The notes beneath the pieces were generated by a model. The model was given only the letters and a program-made list of their open reading frames with translations, had not been told where the DNA came from and searched no databases. DNA of 64,000 nt from positions 1 through 64,000 of the forward strand of contig NZ_BKAJ01000074.1 in the NCBI RefSeq assembly GCF_007992495.1, written 5' to 3'. Below, piece by piece: positions 19,554-28,521 of the stretch. Both the position numbers and the translations under genes were made by a program. Source of the stretch: Reyranella soli (lineage in GTDB: Bacteria; Pseudomonadota; Alphaproteobacteria; Reyranellales; Reyranellaceae). How positions within the stretch are numbered: position 1 is the stretch's first letter; each line of letters starts with the position of its first letter.

Positions 19554-20431
19554 GCGATCTCGCCGTGACGATCGAGAGCGCCGACCCGCGGATGCGCGCT
19601 GTCGTTACGCCGGAGGGCGTGGCGGTGTCCGTCCGGCTGGCCAGCGTCGGCGAGCGGGCGACGGCCTTGGTGCTCGATCTCCTGATCCTGATCGTGGCGC
19701 TGATCGTCGTGGCCATCGCCACCGCTGTCGCCGGCGGCCATGTCGGCAGGACCGCCGGCATCCTGCTGATGTTCGTCCTGCGCGTCTTCTACTTCGCCGG
19801 CTTCGAGCTGGCCTGGAACGGCCGCACGCCCGGCAAGCGCATGGCCTCGCTACGCGTCATCAACCGCCGCGGCGGCCCGCTCACGCCCGCTGCCGTGATC
19901 GGCCGCAACCTGATGCGCGAGGTCGAGCTCTTCCTGCCGCTGTCACTGGCGCTCGCCGGCGACGCGGCGATCGCAGCCGGGCCTTGGACCTGGATCGCCA
20001 CCTTGACCTGGGTCGGCGTGCTCGCCGCCCTGCCGCTGTTCAACCGCGACCGCCTGCGCGCCGGCGACATGGTGGCGGGCACCTGGGTGGTGGCCGAGCC
20101 CAAGCCGGTGCTGCTGCCCGACCTGGCGGCCGTCCGGTCTGCGGTGTATGCCGCGCCAGCCTATGTCTTCACGGCCCAGCAGCTCGTCGTCTACGGCGTC
20201 AAGGAGCTGCAGGTCCTCGAGGACGTCCTGCGATCGTCAGGCCAGGGCACGACGGCCCTGCAAGGCGACGTGGCGCGGCGCATCGTGCGCAAGATCGGCT
20301 ATGTCCATCCCGATGGAGGCGGCGCCTTCAATGAGCGCGCCTTCCTCGAAGCTTTCTATGCTGCGCAGCGCCGCCGGCTGGAAGCCGAGCTGGCCTTCGG
20401 GCGCCGACGGCGCGACAAGAACGATCGCTGA
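19550..20431 (+). CDS. RDD-family membrane protein
   Basis: The 293 residues include an RDD domain: VRLASVGERATALVLD with the conserved Arg and Asp, a helix LILIVALIVVAIA, then NGRTPGKRMASLRVIN and a final DRLRAGDMVAGTWVV. The C-terminal tail is cytoplasmic and charged. RDD proteins are membrane proteins of uncertain transport function. This is the last gene of the MoxR operon and converges on the next gene 11 bases away. Confidence 0.91.
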   Translation: MSDLAVTIESADPRMRAVVTPEGVAVSVRLASVGERATALVLDLLILIVALIVVAIATAVAGGHVGRTAGILLMFVLRVFYFAGFELAWNGRTPGKRMASLRVINRRGGPLTPAAVIGRNLMREVELFLPLSLALAGDAAIAAGPWTWIATLTWVGVLAALPLFNRDRLRAGDMVAGTWVVAEPKPVLLPDLAAVRSAVYAAPAYVFTAQQLVVYGVKELQVLEDVLRSSGQGTTALQGDVARRIVRKIGYVHPDGGGAFNERAFLEAFYAAQRRRLEAELAFGRRRRDKNDR

Positions 20432-20442
20432 GTCTTGCCGGG

Positions 20443-21156
20443 TCAGTCGAAGACCGTCGCGATCTGGTCGATCTCCACGCCTTCCTTTTCGCGCCGCAGG
20501 AAATAGTAGAGCGTCGCCGAGACGCAGGCGCTGAAGGCCTGGGAAACTGCGCTCAGCGCCCAGATCACGACGGTGAACAGGAAGGAGTTGGTTCCGGTGA
20601 TGGCGCCGGCAATACCACCAGCGATGATGCTGACGATGATAGTGATGATTCCCGCCACCAGCACGGCGCCGAACACTCGCCAACGCCGCTCGCGGGTCAG
20701 GGCCGCACTGCGCGACAGCGACGCCCCCACGCCGGCCTGCTCGATGGTGGCCGCGGGAATGGCGACTGCCCACATCGTCATCAGGATGAGGCCAGGAATG
20801 ACCAGGGCCACCAGGCCGATGGCAAAGCAGATGGCGGAGACGATGGCCACGCCCAGCGCCGCGCCGAGGCGGCGGAAGCCCTGCTCCAGGCATTCCGATA
20901 TGGAGATCTGGCGCTGGCGCAACGCCTGCATGGCGCCGTAGATCAGCGTCACGGTCACGATCTGCGAGATGATGAAGTTGACGATACCCTGCGCCGCTTC
21001 CGACGAGACGATCTGGGCAAAGATGAGGCTCGGGAGGCTCGCGACCAGAGCCGTGCCGACGAACGGCACGAAGTTCTTGAACAGGATCGAGGCGCTGGTT
21101 TCGATTGTCGAACCTACTCCCCACGTCGCACCGCGGCTCGCATCCATCGACGTCAT
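20443..21156 (-). CDS. Polytopic membrane protein of unknown function (paralogue of 26017-26706)
   Basis: This 237-residue protein has about six hydrophobic segments, a short acidic C-terminus, and an LRREKEGVEIDQIATVFD ending. The ending closely matches that of the protein at 26017-26706 (LREEKEGVSPAHVVAALD). The internal layout (SASILFKNFVPFVGTALV; VIPGLILMTMWAVAIPA) resembles glycerophosphodiester-phosphodiesterase membrane-domain or DUF975-like proteins. No catalytic motif is visible. ATG 21156 has GGGAGA upstream. Confidence 0.75.
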   Translation of the reverse strand: MTSMDASRGATWGVGSTIETSASILFKNFVPFVGTALVASLPSLIFAQIVSSEAAQGIVNFIISQIVTVTLIYGAMQALRQRQISISECLEQGFRRLGAALGVAIVSAICFAIGLVALVIPGLILMTMWAVAIPAATIEQAGVGASLSRSAALTRERRWRVFGAVLVAGIITIIVSIIAGGIAGAITGTNSFLFTVVIWALSAVSQAFSACVSATLYYFLRREKEGVEIDQIATVFD

Positions 21157-21273
21157 GCGTATCTCCCTGGTTGTTCTAGCGACGATTGCATCCTAGCACG
21201 TCTTGCGTGGGGAAATGTTGACACCGTGCGGGGCTCTTCGCACTTTGGCCGCCCAAGTGTGAGAGGTAAGCGG

Positions 21274-22431
21274 ATGGCAGAGATCGACAAGGCCGACGAG
21301 GCGCAGCTTCTGGCCACCATCGATCGTTGGGTCGAGCGGGAGGTGGCGCCGCGCGTCAAGGAATTCGACCATGCCGACCGCTGGCCAGCCGAGCTGGTCG
21401 AGCAGATGAAGGAGCTCGGCCTGTTCGGCGCCACCGTCAACGCCGATTACGGCGGGCTCGGCCTGCCGGCCCGCACCTATGCCGAGATCGTCATGAGGAT
21501 CTCGTCGGTATGGATGGCGCTCACCGGCATCTTCAACTCCCACCTGATGCTGGCGCTGGCCATCGAGAAGTTCGGCACCGAGCCGCAGCGCCGCCACTGG
21601 CTGCCCAGGCTGGCCTCGGGCGAGGTGAGGGGCGGGCTAGCGTTGACCGAACCCGATGCCGGCACCGACCTGCAGGCGATCCGGCTGACGGCGCGGCGCG
21701 AGGGTGATCACTATGTGCTGAACGGCACCAAGACCTGGATCTCCAACGGCATCGAAGGCTCCTGCTTCGCGCTTCTGGTGAAGACCAACCCCGAGGCCTC
21801 GCCGCGCTATTCGGGCATGAGCCTGTTCATTGCGCCCAAGGGCCCGGGCTTCCGCGTCGGCCGCAAGCTCGAGAAGCTCGGCTACAAGTCGATCGATTCG
21901 GCCGAGCTGATCTTCGAGGACTATCGCGTGCCGGCCGACCATTTGATCGGCGAGGTCGAGGGCCGCGGCTTCACCCAGGTGGCGGGGGGCCTCGAGCTCG
22001 GCCGCATCAACGTGGCGGCGCGTGGTGTCGGCATCGCCGAGGGCGCGCTGCGGCTCGCCACCAGCTACTCGCAGATCCGCAAGACCTTCGGCAAGCCGAT
22101 CTGCGAGCACCAGGCGATCCAGCTCAAGCTCGGAGAGATGGCCACGCGCGCCCGCGCCGCGCGCCTGCTCACGCTCGATGCCGCCGACGCCTTCGACCGC
22201 GGCGAGCGCTGCGACCTGCAGGCCGGCATGGCAAAATATTTTTCCTCGGAGGCGGCGCTGGAGAACAGCATCGAGAGCATGCGCATCCACGGCGCCTACG
22301 GCTATTCCAAGGAATACGACATCGAGCGGCTCTATCGCGACGCGCCGCTGACCTGCATCGGCGAGGGCACCAACGAGATGCAGCGCATCATCATTGCCCG
22401 CCAGTGGATCAAACAGCACGCCGAGATATGA
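21274..22431 (+). CDS. Acyl-CoA dehydrogenase
   Basis: This 385-residue flavoenzyme of standard length has the LTEPDAGTDLQAIRL and TKTWISNG segments for FAD and substrate binding. Near the end, the YGYSKEYDIERLYRDA and GEGTNEMQRIIIARQ blocks are typical of the family. It introduces the alpha-beta double bond into an acyl-CoA and passes electrons to ETF. ATG 21274 follows GAGAGG. Its stop overlaps the first CoA-transferase start as ATGA, so activation and oxidation of the same acid are probably linked. Confidence 0.93.
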   Translation: MAEIDKADEAQLLATIDRWVEREVAPRVKEFDHADRWPAELVEQMKELGLFGATVNADYGGLGLPARTYAEIVMRISSVWMALTGIFNSHLMLALAIEKFGTEPQRRHWLPRLASGEVRGGLALTEPDAGTDLQAIRLTARREGDHYVLNGTKTWISNGIEGSCFALLVKTNPEASPRYSGMSLFIAPKGPGFRVGRKLEKLGYKSIDSAELIFEDYRVPADHLIGEVEGRGFTQVAGGLELGRINVAARGVGIAEGALRLATSYSQIRKTFGKPICEHQAIQLKLGEMATRARAARLLTLDAADAFDRGERCDLQAGMAKYFSSEAALENSIESMRIHGAYGYSKEYDIERLYRDAPLTCIGEGTNEMQRIIIARQWIKQHAEI

Positions 22432-23582
22432 ACGCCCATAGCTCATCGAAACCCCTGCAGGGCATCCGAGTCCTGACCTTGGAGCAGTTCGGCGCCGGCC
22501 CCTACGGCACCATGTTCCTGGCCGAGCTCGGGGCCGAGGTGATCAAGGTCGAGGCGCCTGACGGCGATCCCTCGCGCCACGTCGGGCCGTATAAGTTGGG
22601 TGACGCCGACAGCGAGTACTTCCAGGCCTGGAACCTCGGCAAGAAGAGCGTGACCCTCGACATCAAGTCGGCCGAGGGCCGCCGGCAGTTCGAGGCGTTG
22701 GTGAAGACGGCCGACTGCGTGGTCAACAACCTGCGCGGTTCGCAGCCCGCCAAGCTCGGCATCGACTATGCGAGCCTGAAACACCTGAAATCCTCGATCG
22801 TCTGCCTGCACATCTCGGCCTATGGCCGCGCGGGCGAGCGCGCTGACTGGCCGGGTTACGACTTCCTGATGCAGGCCGAAGCCGGGTTGATGGAGCTGAC
22901 CGGCGATCCCGAGGGTGCGCCGACTCGGGTCGGCGTGTCGCTGATCGACAGTATGAGCGGCCTCACCGGCACGGTCGGCCTGCTCGCCTGCCTGTTGCGA
23001 GCGAAGACGACGGGGCAGGGCTGCGACGTCGAGACCTGCCTGTACGACGTCGCCATGCACCAGCTCACCTATCCCGGCGTCTGGTACCTCAACGAAGGCG
23101 ATGTCTCGCCGCGCGTGCCGCGCAGCGCCCACCTGTCGCTGGCCCCGGTCCAGACCTTTCCCACGAAGGACGGCTGGATCTTCGTCATGTGCATGACCCA
23201 GAAGTTCTGGTTGTCGCTGGTGAAGGCGATGGGCTGCGAAGCGCTGCTGGACGATCCGCGCTTCGTCGATCCCAACACGCGCGCCGTCCATCGCGCGGCG
23301 CTCAGCGACGCGCTCGATCCCACCTTCCGCACGCGTACGACCGACGAGTGGCTGATGGCCTTCAACGGCCTGCTGCCGGCGGCGCCCGTGCATCGCCTCG
23401 ACCAGGCACTCGACAGCGGCTTCGCTCACTCGACCGGCATGGTCTCGGCCGTGCCGCATCCGGTGAAGGGCAGCCTGCGCGTCATCGCCAATCCCCTCCG
23501 CATCGACGGCGAGCGGCCGGCCCAGGCCGCCTGCTCGCCGCTCGGCGCCGACAACGACTCGCTGCTGGACAAACACACATGA
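22428..23582 (+). CDS. CaiB/BaiF (class III) CoA-transferase, copy 1
   Basis: The 384 residues begin with the family pattern LQGIRVLTLEQFGAGPYGTM and include GAEVIKVEAPDGDPSRH. The Asp in GVSLIDSMSG aligns with the catalytic Asp of formyl-CoA transferase and methylacyl-CoA racemase relatives. It moves CoA between carboxylic acids. It is translationally coupled at both ends (ATGA overlaps) with the acyl-CoA dehydrogenase and a second, related transferase. Confidence 0.92.
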   Translation: MNAHSSSKPLQGIRVLTLEQFGAGPYGTMFLAELGAEVIKVEAPDGDPSRHVGPYKLGDADSEYFQAWNLGKKSVTLDIKSAEGRRQFEALVKTADCVVNNLRGSQPAKLGIDYASLKHLKSSIVCLHISAYGRAGERADWPGYDFLMQAEAGLMELTGDPEGAPTRVGVSLIDSMSGLTGTVGLLACLLRAKTTGQGCDVETCLYDVAMHQLTYPGVWYLNEGDVSPRVPRSAHLSLAPVQTFPTKDGWIFVMCMTQKFWLSLVKAMGCEALLDDPRFVDPNTRAVHRAALSDALDPTFRTRTTDEWLMAFNGLLPAAPVHRLDQALDSGFAHSTGMVSAVPHPVKGSLRVIANPLRIDGERPAQAACSPLGADNDSLLDKHT

Positions 23583-24685
23583 AGCTCGAAGGTCTGAAGG
23601 TCGTCGATCTCTCCTGGTTCCTGCCGGGGCCGTACCTCACGACGGCGCTGGCCGACCACGGCGCCGAGGTCATCAAGGTCGAGCCGCCCGACGGCGATCC
23701 CGGCCGCCATATCCGTCCGCCAGACCAGCGCACCTCGGTGTTCTTCCGCAACATGGGCCGCGGCAAGAAGAGCGTCGTGCTCGATCTCAAGACCGAGCAG
23801 GGCCGCGCCGATCTCTTCCGGCTGGCGTGTGAAGCAGACGTGCTGGTCGAATCCTTCCGGCCCGGCGTCGCTGCGCGCTTTGGCGTCGGCTACGAGGCGG
23901 TGAAAGAAAAGAATCCCGGCATTGTCTACTGCTCGATCTCGGCTTTCGGCCAGGACGGCGCCTATCCCGGCCGCGCCGCGCACGATCTCGCGCTCGAGGC
24001 CATGACGGGCGTGCTGTCGCTGACGCTGGGCGATGATGGCCGTCCCGCGATCCCCGGCATTCCCGTCGCCGACCTGGTGAGCGGCCTGCATGGATTGAGC
24101 GGCGTGCTGATGGCGCTGCTGCGGCGGCAGACGACGGGCAAGGGCGACTACATCGATGTCAGCATGCACGAGGCGCTGATGGCCTCGTGCGCCAATGTGG
24201 TGGGCTCGGCCTTCACCGACGGCACGCAGCCCGACGTCAAGAACCAGCGCACCACTGGAGGTGCCGCCTTCTATCGAGTCTACGACACGTCGGACGGCCG
24301 CCAACTCGTGCTGGCCGGCCAGGAGATGAAGTTCATCCGCAACCTGCTCACCGCGCTCGGCAAGCCCGAGTTCATCGAGCTCTGCGAATGGCCCGGCGCG
24401 CATCAGAAGCCGGTGATGGAGTTCCTCGCCAGAACCTTCCGCGAGAAGCCGCTGGCGCACTGGATGGCATGGCTCGACGCGCTCGACATCTGCTACGGGC
24501 CGGTCAACACGCTGCCCGAGGCGATCGCCGATCCCAACCTGGTGAAGCGCGGCGCCGTCGTGACCGAGCCGGACGGCCGCAAGCATCTGGCGCCGGTCGT
24601 GCGCTTCAAGGACGAGCCATCACGGCCGCTCTATCGCGAGCCGCTGCTCGGCGAGCATACGAAAGAGATCCTGAAGCGTGGTTAG
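23579..24685 (+). CDS. CaiB/BaiF (class III) CoA-transferase, copy 2
   Basis: This 368-residue relative of the preceding protein opens with LEGLKVVDLSWFLPGPYLTT and has GAEVIKVEPPDGDPGRH. The Asp in VADLVSG fits the catalytic position. The two are clearly different in sequence, so they may act on different acids or form a hetero-dimer. The start is ATG 23579, overlapping the previous stop; longer frames run into the upstream gene and are not needed. Confidence 0.92.
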   Translation: MKLEGLKVVDLSWFLPGPYLTTALADHGAEVIKVEPPDGDPGRHIRPPDQRTSVFFRNMGRGKKSVVLDLKTEQGRADLFRLACEADVLVESFRPGVAARFGVGYEAVKEKNPGIVYCSISAFGQDGAYPGRAAHDLALEAMTGVLSLTLGDDGRPAIPGIPVADLVSGLHGLSGVLMALLRRQTTGKGDYIDVSMHEALMASCANVVGSAFTDGTQPDVKNQRTTGGAAFYRVYDTSDGRQLVLAGQEMKFIRNLLTALGKPEFIELCEWPGAHQKPVMEFLARTFREKPLAHWMAWLDALDICYGPVNTLPEAIADPNLVKRGAVVTEPDGRKHLAPVVRFKDEPSRPLYREPLLGEHTKEILKRG

Positions 24686-25100
24686 GTTTGCGGCGATCGC
24701 GTTCTCCGGATTCGCTTTCGTGGCGTCCGCGTTCGCGGCGGGACCGTGGGACGGGACCTACGTCTATGAGCAGGGGCTGGGCAAGGGAGCGGGCGGCATC
24801 AGCCTGTTCGTAACCCACACGCTGACAATCGACGGGCCGCAATGCCGGCTGAAGGCCGAGGGTTACCAGACCAATGAGCGCATTCGTTGCAATGCAACGG
24901 TGAAGGGCGACAGGCTCGAGGTCTCTTTCCAGAGTTTCAGGGATGGCTCGACGGTGAACCGATTCGGGGTCAAGGAATACACCATCAACCAGCCTCTGTT
25001 CACACTGGCGCGCAAGGGCGATGGCATCGTGACGACGTGGCAGGGCTACAACAGGAACGGCATCGACACCGCCGGTCTGCCGACGTTCCGCAAGCTCTAA
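24678..25100 (+). CDS. Small exported protein of unknown function (paralogue A)
   Basis: This 140-residue protein has a signal peptide ending AFAAG and then a compact domain beginning GPWDGTYVYEQGLGK. It contains two Cys (CRLKAEG and IRCNAT) that could form a disulfide, and the motif TTWQGYNRNGID. The protein at 25577-26020 is clearly homologous. Function is unknown; a lipocalin-like or lysozyme-inhibitor-like periplasmic beta-fold is possible but not shown. The GTG start overlaps the CoA-transferase gene by 8 bases. Confidence 0.75.
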   Translation: MVRFAAIAFSGFAFVASAFAAGPWDGTYVYEQGLGKGAGGISLFVTHTLTIDGPQCRLKAEGYQTNERIRCNATVKGDRLEVSFQSFRDGSTVNRFGVKEYTINQPLFTLARKGDGIVTTWQGYNRNGIDTAGLPTFRKL

Positions 25101-25152
25101 GAGCGCGTTCGCTGGCTGTGCAACCGGGCGGCGCGTCGCGCGTTGGCTGGCC

Positions 25153-25536
25153 ATGCGTCGTGCATTGATGGGCTTCGTTCTACTTGTGGCCACGACCGCA
25201 CCGGCGTTTGCGCAGGGCGGAAGTCCCGACATCAGGATCACCGGCCAGAGCCGCGCGACTCTCCAGCTCAAGCGCGACATCCTTGGCGTTATCGCCGGCT
25301 ATGCCAAGGCGCGCCACTCCTGCGGCACAATTACCGCTGTAGAGACTGCGCCTCTGCCTCAAGGCTACGAGCCGAAGACCGCCATGTTCCGCGTCAGCGA
25401 ACCGAAGCATTTCTACGAGCGCTGGGTGGCCGACCTTTGCGGCACCAAGCGGGACTTTCTGGTGGCGCTGTGGCCGTCACCGAAGGGCGGCACCGACTAC
25501 AAGGCGGTCGAAGTGCCATCCGGCACCGAGCCCTGA
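25153..25536 (+). CDS. Small exported protein, unrecognised
   Basis: This 127-residue protein has a signal peptide ending PAFAQG. The mature part has two Cys (ARHSCGT and DLCGTKRD), an FYERW segment and no motif I recognise. It sits between the two homologous small exported proteins but is not similar to them. The three reading frames lie in the same direction with short gaps, so they may be expressed together. Confidence 0.7.
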   Translation: MRRALMGFVLLVATTAPAFAQGGSPDIRITGQSRATLQLKRDILGVIAGYAKARHSCGTITAVETAPLPQGYEPKTAMFRVSEPKHFYERWVADLCGTKRDFLVALWPSPKGGTDYKAVEVPSGTEP

Positions 25537-25576
25537 GTTTCTCATTCGCGCCTGGTTCCTCACGATGGAGTTTCCC

Positions 25577-26020
25577 ATGATGCATCGCGCGCTGCTGTCC
25601 CTTGGTCTCCTGGTTGCTCCGCTTACCCTGATGCCGGCGCTGGCAGCCGGTCCGTGGGACGGCACCTATGTCTGGGAACAGGGCCTCGGCAAGAACCCCG
25701 GCGGCATTGCCCTGTTCGTCACTCACACCTTGAAGATCAACGGGTCGGACTGCCGTATCGATGCCCAGGGTGTCCAGAGCGACGAACATATCCGCTGCAA
25801 CGCGACGGCGAACGGCGACAAGCTCGACGTCGCCTTCGCGAGTTTTGCCGACGGCGGGATGAACAACCAGTTCGGCAAGAAGATCTATGCGCCCAACCAG
25901 CCCCTGTTCACGCTGACGCGCCAGGGCAACGCCATTGCGACGACGTGGCAGGGCTACAGCAAGAACGAGGTGGATACGACGGGCAAGTCGACGTTCACCA
26001 AGCAGGGGAGCGCGCGCTAG
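25577..26020 (+). CDS. Small exported protein of unknown function (paralogue B)
   Basis: This 147-residue homologue of 24678-25100 shares the signal, AGPWDGTYVWEQGLGK, GIALFVTHTLKI, IRCNAT and TTWQGYSKNEVDT. The conserved pair of Cys is kept. I chose ATG 25577 because GGAG lies six bases upstream; an ATG at 25565 is in frame. The pair must stem from duplication with an unrelated gene between. Its stop codon overlaps the stop of the convergent membrane protein gene. Confidence 0.76.
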   Translation: MMHRALLSLGLLVAPLTLMPALAAGPWDGTYVWEQGLGKNPGGIALFVTHTLKINGSDCRIDAQGVQSDEHIRCNATANGDKLDVAFASFADGGMNNQFGKKIYAPNQPLFTLTRQGNAIATTWQGYSKNEVDTTGKSTFTKQGSAR

Positions 26021-26706
26021 TCCAGCGCAGCGACGACATGGGCAGGGCTCACGCCTTCCTTCTCCTCGCGCAGCAGCACATAGAAGATCGCCGGCAGGGT
26101 GTGCACGACGATCCCCGCCAGGGCGCCGTAGATCCACATCACGAGGCTCCCCAGCGCGCCGTGGCCCAGCAGCGTGATGATCACGATCGCGCCGATGGCG
26201 AAGATCACGAACCACAGCAGGAAGGCGCCGAGGATGGGTAGCCGCCGGCCGGCCGTCAGATCCATGCTGCGATTGAAGGCGCCGCCGATGTCGGCACGCT
26301 CGATCATCATCACGGGAATGGTGACCGCCCACAGCGGGATCAGGAACAGCGGTCCGATCACGACGATCGCCGACACCGCGATCACGAAGTACTGGATGCA
26401 GCCCAGCAGCAGCAGCCGGCCGAACATCGGACCCTGCAGCTGGCGCAGCATTGGTTCCCATTCGGGCTTGCGTCCGGCGATCGCTTGCAGCGTGCCCCAG
26501 GTGAGGCAGATCGACGTCGCCACGCTGCAGACCAGGCCGACGAGGCCAGCCAGCAGTCCCAGGCTCAGGATGTTCACCACCAGGGAAACCGCGCCGAAGA
26601 TCACGGCGACGGTGAAGAAGGCCGCGAAGTTGTCGCGCGCCAAGGTGTAGGACCGCTCGAGGACCGACGTCACGGTCCAGGAGGGCGCCGGAAGAGGAGT
26701 GGCCAT
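26017..26706 (-). CDS. Polytopic membrane protein of unknown function (paralogue of 20443-21156)
   Basis: The 229 residues form about six hydrophobic segments (VNILSLGLLAGLVGLVCSVA; YFVIAVSAIVVIGPLFLIPL) with the same C-terminal LREEKEGV ending as 20443-21156. The two proteins share overall layout but are divergent in sequence. No active-site residues are evident. It converges on the small exported protein gene with stop codons overlapping at 26017-26020, and lies directly after a long acyl-CoA dehydrogenase gene on the same strand. Confidence 0.75.
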   Translation of the reverse strand: MATPLPAPSWTVTSVLERSYTLARDNFAAFFTVAVIFGAVSLVVNILSLGLLAGLVGLVCSVATSICLTWGTLQAIAGRKPEWEPMLRQLQGPMFGRLLLLGCIQYFVIAVSAIVVIGPLFLIPLWAVTIPVMMIERADIGGAFNRSMDLTAGRRLPILGAFLLWFVIFAIGAIVIITLLGHGALGSLVMWIYGALAGIVVHTLPAIFYVLLREEKEGVSPAHVVAALD

Positions 26707-26709
26707 GCC

Positions 26710-28512
26710 CTATCCTACCAGAGCCGAAGCCTTGGCGAGAGGCACGGGCTTGTCCTGCAACAAAAGGTCCATGGCCTCCTGCTCCCACGCCGCCTCGTTG
26801 AGCGACAGCGGGTCCTGCGGCGCCAGCCGATGCTCGATCACAAGGCGCGACAGCAGCAGGCGGCGGGCATCGCCGCCCCTGGCGCCCAGCGCCGCGCCTT
26901 CCCACGCCATCAACGCCGCCGACGCGGCATGATAGAGCGCGCCCGCCGCGAGTCGGCAGCGCTTCTCCTGCCTTGGATCGGCCGCGACCGCCTCGACGAA
27001 GCGCTCGACGCGATCGAGGGTGGCGTTGAGCAGGCCCTTGTACTGGCCGGGCAGGGTGTCGGAGCGCTCGTACTTGTCCTTGAGCGCCGCCGTCAGCGTC
27101 TTGTGCCCGCCCGCCTTGCCCACAGCGCGCTGCACCACGTCGAGCGCGTTGATGTTGGAGGTGCCCTCCCAAAGTGTGCCGATCTGGGCGTCGCGCACCA
27201 GGCGGGCGGTGACCCATTCCTCGATGTAGCCCAGGCCGCCCCTGACTTCGAGGGCATGGCTGGCGACCGGGATGTTGTCGCGGCAGGCGCGGAACTTGTA
27301 GACCGGGGTCAGGATGCGCAGGAGGTTGGCTGCCTCCTTGTCGCCCGCGTTGGCGCGGCCCATGGCATCGGCCGAGAAGGCATACATGGAAAGCGCCTGC
27401 TCGGTTGGCAGCATGATCTTCATCAGCTGCCGACGCAGCAGCGGGTATTCGCCGATCGCCTTGCCGAAGGCGCGCCGGTTCTGGGCGACGACCAGCGCTT
27501 CGTTGAGGCAGCGCCGCATCATCGAGGCCGCGCGCACGCCGTGGCTCAGCCGTGACAGGTTCACCTGCTCCATCATCTGCTTGAAGCCGCGGCCGGCATC
27601 GCCCACCAGGTAGGCGACCGCGCCGTCCATGATGATCTCGCCCGAGGCCATCGACCTGGTGCCGAGCTTGTCCTTCAGGCGCACGATCCGATAGCTGTTG
27701 CGTGAGCCGTCCTCCAGCCGCCGCGGCATGGCGAACATGCCGAGCCCTTGTGTGCCGGGCGCGGCGCCGCGGGGTCGTGCCAACAGGACGGCGACATCGG
27801 CATCGGCGTGGCTGCAGAACCACTTCTGGCCAAAAAGCTTCCAACGCTCGACGCCGTCGGGCCTAAATTCCGGATCATTGACACCGATGCGCTCGGCCTC
27901 GGTCTCGAGCGCGCCGACGTCCGAGCCGCCGGCCTTCTCGGTCATGAACTGCGTGCCCTTGAGCATCGTACCCGGGTCCTGGCTCAGCAGCCGGTCGAGC
28001 AGAAGCTTCTTCAGCGCCTCGGAGCCGAAGCGCTTGATGATGAAGTTCGAGGTGTCGGAGACCGACACCGGGCACATCAGGCCGAACTCGGCCTGCACGA
28101 AGAGATAGGTGATGCCGTACTTCACCAGCGGATGGGCGGGTCCCGCCATGCCCAGCACGCCGCCGCGATGGGTCATCGCGTGCATGCCGAATTCCTCGAA
28201 GGCGATCTTCTCCATCTCGCGGTAGGACGGGTGATAGTCGATCCAGTCTTCGTCGCGGCCGAAGCGGTCGCGCGGCTGCAGGACCGGCGGATGCTTGTCG
28301 GCGGTCATGGCGAGATCGTCGAGGCGGTTGCCGGCCAGCTCGCCCAGCCGCTCGAAGTGCGGCGTCATCTGGCTGAGCAGGCCGGGCTCCATGTAGAGCG
28401 ACAGCAGGTCCTGGAACTGCCGGTCGATCGTGTAAAAGTTCCGGCCATGCGCGTCGGGCGCGATGTGGTGCGCGCCGTGCGGCTGGGTGATGGCGGTGGT
28501 CATGTCGGGCAT
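26710..28512 (-). CDS. Long acyl-CoA dehydrogenase, AidB-like architecture
   Basis: This 600-residue protein is larger than classical acyl-CoA dehydrogenases (about 380). The extra N-terminal region and C-terminal helical domain resemble AidB and related enzymes. FAD/substrate segments include FMTEKAGGSDVGALET, FGQKWFCSHADAD and GGLGYIEEW...GTLWEGTSNI. It likely oxidises an unusual or long acyl-CoA, or acts as an AidB-type protective flavoprotein; sequence alone cannot decide. AGGAGA lies five bases before ATG 28512. The sirtuin gene is 9 bases upstream and probably co-transcribed. Confidence 0.9.
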   Translation of the reverse strand: MPDMTTAITQPHGAHHIAPDAHGRNFYTIDRQFQDLLSLYMEPGLLSQMTPHFERLGELAGNRLDDLAMTADKHPPVLQPRDRFGRDEDWIDYHPSYREMEKIAFEEFGMHAMTHRGGVLGMAGPAHPLVKYGITYLFVQAEFGLMCPVSVSDTSNFIIKRFGSEALKKLLLDRLLSQDPGTMLKGTQFMTEKAGGSDVGALETEAERIGVNDPEFRPDGVERWKLFGQKWFCSHADADVAVLLARPRGAAPGTQGLGMFAMPRRLEDGSRNSYRIVRLKDKLGTRSMASGEIIMDGAVAYLVGDAGRGFKQMMEQVNLSRLSHGVRAASMMRRCLNEALVVAQNRRAFGKAIGEYPLLRRQLMKIMLPTEQALSMYAFSADAMGRANAGDKEAANLLRILTPVYKFRACRDNIPVASHALEVRGGLGYIEEWVTARLVRDAQIGTLWEGTSNINALDVVQRAVGKAGGHKTLTAALKDKYERSDTLPGQYKGLLNATLDRVERFVEAVAADPRQEKRCRLAAGALYHAASAALMAWEGAALGARGGDARRLLLSRLVIEHRLAPQDPLSLNEAAWEQEAMDLLLQDKPVPLAKASALVG

Positions 28513-28521
28513 CGTCTTCTC

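Noticed and set aside
25394..27844. 816-codon minus-strand frame
   Set aside because: It crosses several real genes on both strands and is low-complexity Arg/Gly-rich sequence.
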